Shown: piece by piece, positions 58,346 through 64,000 of the stretch
Layout of the letters: every line of letters begins with the position of its first letter
Numbering within the stretch: the first letter of the stretch is position 1
Source of the DNA: Dysidea avara
Taxonomy: Eukaryota > Porifera > Demospongiae > Dictyoceratida > Dysideidae
DNA: 64,000 bases
Assembly: GCF_963678975.1 (NCBI RefSeq)
Contig: NC_089276.1
Span: forward strand, 32,380,368 to 32,444,367
Direction of reading: 5' to 3'
Translations under genes and position numbers: made by a program
Notes under the pieces: model-generated
Told to the model about the DNA's origin: nothing
Seen by the model: the letters and a program-made list of their open reading frames with translations, nothing else
Database searches by the model: none

Positions 58346-60215
58346 TCACCCTGAAGAGAATTCAAAGACCAGCTAGAAACAAGTAACCCTTATAGAGATT
58401 AGCTACAAACAAGTCACCCTGTAGAGAGATCAGCTACAAACAATTCACCCTGTAGAGAGATCAGCTAGAAGTAGGGAGTTCATGAAACTATGGAAAGAGA
58501 TAGTTCAGCTAGAAGAAATCATTCTTTAAAGAGCTCAGCTGCAAACAAATCACCTTTACAGAATTCAGCTACAAACAAATCACCCTGTAGAAAGATCAGC
58601 TAGAAAAAGTTACCTTGTAGAAAGTTCAGTTACAAAGAAACCACCATGCAGAGAATTCAGCTACAAACTAGTGACCCTGTAAAAACATCAGCTAGAAGAA
58701 ATTACCTTGTAGAGAATTCAGCTACAAAGAAACCATTCTTTAAAGAGCTCAGCTGCAAACAAATCACCTTTACAGAATTCAGCTACAAACAAATCACCAT
58801 GTAGAGAGATCAGCTAGAAGAAGTTATCTTGTAGATAGTTCAACTACAAACAAATCACCCTGTAGAGAGATCAGCTAGAAGAAGTTAACTTGTAGAGAGT
58901 TCAGCTACAAAGAAACCATCATTTAGAGAGTTCAGCTTCAAACAAATCACCTGTAGAGAGTTCAGCTACAAATAAATCTCCCTGTAGAGAGATCAGCTAG
59001 AAGAAGTTACCTTGTAGAGAGTTCAGCTACAAACAAATCACCCTGTAGAAAGATCAGCTAGAAGAAGTCACCTTGTAGAAAGTTCAGTTACAAAGAAACC
59101 ATTCTGTAAAGAGCTCAGCTGCAAACAAATCACCTGTACAGAATTCAGCTACAAACAAATCACCCTGTAGAGAGGTCAGCTAGAAGAAGTTACCTTGTAG
59201 ATAGTTCAGCTACAAAGAAACCACCATGTAGAGAGTTCATCTTCAAAGAAATCACCAGTGTTGGGAGTAATGCGTTACATAAGTAACGCGTTACGTAATA
59301 TTATTACTTTTGTGGTAACTAAGTAATATAACGAAATACGCTATAAAAACAGGTAATATAACTCAAGTTACTTTACTTACAAATGTAACGCGTTACCTAA
59401 GTAATATAGTTACTGTAACGAGTCTAATATTACATAATATTATTACTACAAATAATGAAGTTACTAATCTCGTTAGTTATCCTCTGAGTAACGCCTAGCC
59501 ACAACGAAGTAACGAAGCCTTCTGAATGAAGCTTATTCACCAGCTTCTTACTTATAACCAAGATTTGCACATTATCCAACAACGCAATCATGTCACGTGA
59601 TAAGGTGGTAGTTTCACACGTGACAGCTTAAGGCTGTGGACACAAAGTAATATAATATCTAATATTATTATAGTTACTTTATTTTATGAGTAATATGTAA
59701 CTGTAACTAAATAGTTCAGTTGCAAGTAATATGTAACTAGTTACTTTTACAAAGTAACTTGCCCAACACTGGAAATCACCCTGTAGAAAATTCAGCCACA
59801 AACAAAATGCCCTGTAGAAAGATCAGTTAGAAGAAGTTACCTTTTAGAGAGTTCAGCTACAAAGAAACCATTCTGTAAAGAGCTCAGCTGCAAACAAATC
59901 ACCTGTACAGAATTCAGCTACAAACCAACCACCCTGTAGAGAGATCAGCTAGAAAAAGTTACCTTGTAGATCATTCAGCTACAAACAAATCACCCTGTAG
60001 AGAGATCAGCTAGAAGAAGTTACCTTGTAGAGAGTTCAGCTACAAAGAAACCACCATGTAGAGAGTTTAGCTGCAAAGAAATCACCCTGTAGAGAGATCA
60101 GCTAGAAGAAGTTACCTTGTAGATCATTCAGCTACAAATATTTCACCCTGTAGAGAGAGCATCTAGAAGAAGTCACCTTGTAGAGTGTTCAGTTACAAAG
60201 AAACCACCATGGAGA
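58346..60215 (+). repeat. Satellite array, copy 3
   Basis: 30-31-bp monomers as in the other copies, including a local variant with CTGTAAAGAGCTCAGCTGCA seen only here. Split by the MITE at 59256-59771. Confidence 0.9.
59256..59771. mobile_element. hAT MITE inside the satellite
   Basis: 516 bp, ends CAGTGTTGGG and CCCAACACTG, with a perfect 8-bp duplication GAAATCAC (59248-59255, 59772-59779) taken from a satellite monomer. Rich in GTAACGCGTTAC-type palindromes. Full-length relative of the split MITE at 5052-10355. Confidence 0.95.
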
Positions 60216-60327
60216 TTTCTGTAATCAATATATGTATTATATATATAATTTGTACATTTACTGATAAAATATTTAAAGTACATCTACTTCTCTTCCTGTG
60301 GTAAAAAAAAAAGATAGGTTAAAAATG

Positions 60328-60358
60328 TCCCAAAGCTGGCCATAGGCCGGCTTTGGGA
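60328..60358 (+). other. Tail hairpin, copy 3
   Basis: Stem TCCCAAAGCTGGCC with loop ATA and GGCCGGCTTTGGGA. The longest and best-paired of the three tail hairpins. Confidence 0.75.
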
Positions 60359-60383
60359 TATACAAATACAAAAAGAAATGAAA

Positions 60384-60565
60384 TCTAATCCAAAACAGCC
60401 AAGCTGTAAAAAAAGTGTGCGGCCCTCAAAAAGGCTATGGTGAAAAAAGATGTGAAATCCAAGGTGGCGGCCAAGAAATGGCTGTGATGGTAGGTTAATG
60501 GTTACATTTTAATAACAACAATTCAGGTGAATTTGGTGTCAAGACCAAGCGGCACTGAATTCACC
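60384..60565 (+). repeat. Other half of the torn terminal foldback
   Basis: TCTAATCCAAAACAGCC arm plus loop, ending GAATTCACC. It would pair with 49103-49249 if the intervening DNA were turned round. Confidence 0.85.
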
Positions 60566-61639
60566 ATGTATTTGTGTTGCAAAACTTAATTGTAAAAAGG
60601 CGATTAGCACATATCATGATAAACATGTATTTGTCACAGTCGAGAGTCTCTCACGAAGTCAAGATTATTACGAGACATTGGACCAGGGTAAACAATTTAC
60701 TGCTATATTTAGAGGTTGTAGCGTTTGTATATCTTAGTATCTTAATAAATAATCCCCCATGATCACTAATCACTACTAGTACAGTGAAAACTGGTCATTA
60801 TTCAGGCCGTAGGGACAAAATTTTCTGACCTTGCCTTTTAAAGAGGTGGCTGCATTATGCGGCCTTAAAAAAGGTAAGAAGCATGCTGTTCTAACTGGCT
60901 ATAGAGATGGATTTAGTGTATGACAGCGTATGAGACAGTGAGTGCTGGCAGCAAGGGGGCAGCCAATCTGTTAGAGCACCAAAAGCACTGCTTCAGACAT
61001 AGGCAATTGACTGTCAGCTCCAAGTGTAAAAAGTTTCACTATTGGTCCTTATAAGCTCCTGATGAAGAAAGTGATAAAGTCATTATCCGTAGGATATATT
61101 TTTCAGAGTATCCATTTCAGTTCTACAATATAGTAGCCAAGCATAAGATGAACATAACACAGCATTCCAGTAGTTTAGTGGTGACCACAACACTGCCTGA
61201 GTTAAACTGTGGTGAGATTTGAAACTACCAGAAGCCTTGGAATGTCTTCAACACATGAAATACCAAATATCTAATGCCTGGCTTTCATCCACAGTGGACC
61301 TGTCTTGGTGGCCACTTGTACAGAAGGGAAACAGCTGCCACACAGTCTTGCAAGCGAAACAGCTAGTTGCCACACCCCTTAATTATCAATTTGTAAAATC
61401 TTTAGCAAAATTGTGTGTGCGAGCAAGTGCGATGTGGCAGTGCCGTGTATATGGTTGCTGCCTAGCAGTGACACATCACAAGTATTGAAGTCACAATGCG
61501 TTACTGTATCATCCATCTAAATACAATCTCTGAATGTGTCATTTTGTGTAGAGAGCAATCTTCCACAAGAAGTGACCTGCAGGTTTCAGTGTATATTGTT
61601 AACCATTAATATTGTTCACAATATTGTGAACTATATGTA
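60566..61639. other. Stretch without a recognised gene
   Basis: 60779-60870 is a fragment related to the small MITE at 61640 (TACAGTGAAAACTGG start). Frames 60574-60762 and 61219-61488 show no domain. An 18-bp perfect palindrome GTTCACAATATTGTGAAC lies at 61614-61631. Confidence 0.45.
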
Positions 61640-61807
61640 CAGTGAAACCTCACTTAGTGGCCACCTCTTTAATAAGACCACCTCATTATATTGGCCACCT
61701 CTAGTAGGTCCCAAATATAGCTAAGCATTACTCATTAATAAGGCCACCTTGTTATTCAGGCCAAATTTTTTGGTCCCACAGCCTGCCATATTAATAAGGT
61801 TTCATTG
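61640..61807. mobile_element. 168-bp mariner/pogo-type MITE
   Basis: CAGTGAAACCT at the left and AAGGTTTCATTG at the right, with TA on both sides (61638-61639, 61808-61809). Inside are repeated GGCCACCT words. Termini resemble pogo/Tigger-type ends. Confidence 0.75.
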
Positions 61808-61809
61808 TA

Positions 61810-63171
61810 CTTATGTGAATTTTTATTTTTCGTAACTTTTCTTCAGGTTTACTGATGGGCACTATGAAGCATTGTTGACTGGTACGTGTATAATGTGGTG
61901 ACTTGAAATGCTAAAACAGTACGTAGCATGTCTTGTATGTACATGTAATGTGTTGTAATGTGTCCACACATCCACTCATCTTAGAAATAAATATAATTGT
62001 ATTCTCTATAAATAGTCAGTTCCATTGTGCCACTGGGTCATAAGTTGGTTGAGTACGGATCATCCAGGGCACTTGAGTCACATTTTGTCCTGGCCAAGTG
62101 GATCTCATCCACTGACAGAATATACAGGATCAGATCACGTGTATAAATTACGGTGGAACTTGTTTATTGCCACCTTCACTCATTCAGCAGGTAACAGTGT
62201 ATAAATTCTCAATTAGAATTGGCTTTTCAAGAGTGGTTGTCTTTCTATACTAGTGGCCATTAAGACAGGTTGTACTGATAGAGTGTACATACTAGAGATG
62301 CAACAATATCCTCCACTTAGTGTCGTTTGATAGTGATGCAATGGAGACTATGTATTATTGCATTTAAATACTATACTATTATATTGCAACTCTAGCACAT
62401 ATTTATAACAGGAATGTTTGTTAACTGTTTAGACATACTGGAGCCACACCCACTCATCTGGATTCTACAAATGGAGTCATACCAACTTGTTGTCATCATA
62501 CTTACTTGTTACTCCCATTGTGTTTGGATGAATATACATGCCGTCATGTGAGACTTGCTACCATGGCGGGCCACTGGAAAACATTTGCATAGCAGTTATA
62601 TTACAGTCATTATTGTACAATTCTTACATTATTGTTGTGAAAAGTGTTTGGTATTCATGTGTCTCTCTGTATGTTGTAATTACATGTGTAATTGTGTGGG
62701 GGGTGCTATAAAATGCAATAATGCATGGTGACAATTGTATTAGGCGATTTTGCACACTTCCTTTTAAGCTAGCTACATGTGCTAATTACTCACAGCTTGT
62801 GTCAACAACTGGTAACCGCAGTTGTACTCTTGTGCCATTCTTTAAGCCACGCCCTTAGAGGACAAATTATGTGGGGGCGACTAATTTCAAAACGAAGGAT
62901 GGTATGCAGCACCATAGATTATATCTATGGACTATAGTCTATGGCAGCACACTTCTTGGTGGCTATATGTACTGATTAACTACATAGAGCGCCAGTTCAT
63001 CAATGCCCAGTGACCGCAGTTGTGCTCTGCGTCATTCTTTAAATTCCGAGTAAAATTCTTAGAGAGCAAATTATGTGGGGGCGACTAAATTCAAATTTCA
63101 AACTAACCATTCTCGAAAACAAATGTTTCAATCTGAACGAAACTTTTAGAACAGTTTAAAGACACAGTGCC
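61810..63171. other. Stretch without a recognised gene
   Basis: Two direct copies of a roughly 95-bp segment lie at 62812-62900 and 63003-63098 (both with CGCAGTTGT and AATTATGTGGGGGCGACTAA). A short stem CCATAGAT-tat-ATCTATGG lies at 62912-62930. Confidence 0.45.
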
Positions 63172-64000
63172 CTACATGCCAAGCGAGTATTGCGGAAAAC
63201 AACAATCTGGGATTTGTATTTGGCCTCTAGGTCGACTGAGGACGACTGAAACTTCGTTTGGTGCTGAAATCACGACTGTAGGGTAATCATGTATGGTGAA
63301 ATCGATGATGTGAATCTTGAGGTGATTGAGTGAATACTGAAGCGATAACAGGGCGATCAATGTTCGGAATGCACAAAGGAACGCAAGGCATACACCTGCG
63401 GTTGCGTCTAACCGCATGCGATAAAAAAAAAGAAACTTCCCCTTTGATGTCGGCAACCTCGATCACGAAACAATCGGCATGGATTTGCTTCACTGCTTGT
63501 GTGGTAGTTACTAGTGACACGATGAGTTCAACTCTAGAGTTTCAGAGGGATAGCGTAAGTGACGGGTGGATTACAGGAAGGCCGAATTTGACAACATTCG
63601 TTCTTGTAAAATCCTCACGTAGTGGTCGCGTCATTTATTGTCTGCGGCGCGCGTTTCTGCTTTACTGGCCGCGCGACTCACTACCGTGAGTCTTGATTAT
63701 GTATAGTACCTTTGTAATATAAAAGAACAGTCACAGGATAACCAAGGAAACCTACTGTACCAGCCTTCACACAAGCCATAAAATGCGGAGTAATGCAGAA
63801 ATATCCGTTTAAGGCTTCATGAGAGTATGCATAAAATGTTTGTGGGTGCCTAATTGTCTGGAATGCACAACAGAAACCCAAGCCATTATCACCACAGGCA
63901 TAGAGTGAACAATGAATATATCCACAAGTTGTTGTAGAAAGGTAAATGTACACATATGCATAGATTATCTATGACTTTTGTTTGTAATGCAAATATCGGA
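63172..64000. other. CpG-richer end, possible gene start at the window edge
   Basis: 63330-63680 has more CpG than elsewhere, including GCGGCGCGCG and GGCCGCGCGAC. Open frames exist on both strands (63330-63689 +, 63681-63953 -, 63172-63456 -); none shows a known domain. A promoter or first exon of a gene extending beyond the window is possible but unproven. Confidence 0.3.

Larger units (their letters stand above)
49250..60565. other. Inverted segment of about 11.3 kb
   Basis: Both borders are in the loop of one foldback. The left arm stops at GGTG (49246-49249), and the segment's far end stops at CACC (60562-60565), so GGTG is present at each junction in opposite orientation. Everything inside that has a counterpart in the other blocks (51040-52862, 56487-57114) is in reverse orientation, as an inversion predicts. 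The hAT-like transposon, a 629-bp foldback and the head and satellite of copy 3 were carried along or inserted there. Confidence 0.75.
57115..60565 (+). mobile_element. Head-satellite-hairpin element, copy 3 (torn)
   Basis: Head 57115-58345, interrupted by a 409-bp piece at 57158-57566; satellite 58346-60215, interrupted by a hAT MITE; tail 60216-60383 with the small hairpin; one arm of the terminal foldback 60384-60565. The other arm is at 49103-49249. Left border A57114|TCAAGACG. The uninterrupted target is A11844|T11845 in block 1, whose two sides match the DNA beside 57115 and beside 49103. Confidence 0.82.

Noticed and set aside
1..64000. tRNA or rRNA genes
   Set aside because: No cloverleaf with proper A and B boxes and no rRNA-like stretch was noticed on reading; a tRNA scan was not possible here.

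Overview
This is animal (metazoan) nuclear DNA. It is AT-rich and gene-poor, has GT-AG introns, and is built almost entirely from transposable elements inserted into one another and from duplicated repeat blocks. The few recognisable coding regions belong to mobile elements: an apparently intact PIF/Harbinger transposon (17941-20631, two genes), a hAT-like transposase one stop codon short of intact (53643-56105), and a scrap of reverse-transcriptase C-terminus (2877-3052). A sponge or another early-branching marine invertebrate is a guess from the repeat style and the RT scrap. No host gene is confidently identified. A few exon-like pieces (2645-2876, 23838-23913, 46244-46435, 57350-57563) are listed with low confidence.

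Layout. 1-5051: a hAT-like relic (878-3800) in repeat DNA. 5052-10355: a hAT MITE split by a 4.8-kb element (5180-9996) made of a head, a satellite array and a terminal foldback hairpin. 10356-25790: first copy of a large duplicated block, carrying the Harbinger element and several MITEs. 27410-44335: second copy of that block. It lacks Harbinger but carries a TTATAG-flanked element (27742-28460) and two more head-satellite-hairpin elements (32992-36228 forward, 36431-39274 reverse). 44336-48040: mostly unassigned DNA and foldbacks. 48040-60565: third, rearranged copy. It holds a fourth head-satellite-hairpin element torn in two by an approximately 11.3-kb inversion whose breakpoints both lie in its hairpin loop, and the hAT-like transposon sits inside the inverted part. 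60566-64000: unassigned DNA with one small MITE and a CpG-richer end.

The most interesting system is the head-satellite-hairpin family. Four copies share a start (A then TCAAG), an approximately 0.8-kb head, a 30-31-bp satellite that seems to have grown out of the end of the head, and a terminal foldback of about 330 bp. The three forward-type copies also share a small tail hairpin. The copies are always bordered as A-TC...GA-T. Because the surrounding block is duplicated, empty sites for all four insertions can be read inside this same window. They show clean insertion between A and T, or equivalently a 2-bp AT duplication. This recalls rolling-circle (Helitron/Helentron-type) non-autonomous elements with internal minisatellites, but no replicase is present and the terminal structure is not canonical, so the class is open. 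The duplicated blocks likewise give filled/empty comparisons for the Harbinger element, the hAT MITE and the TTATAG element, making the order of events readable.
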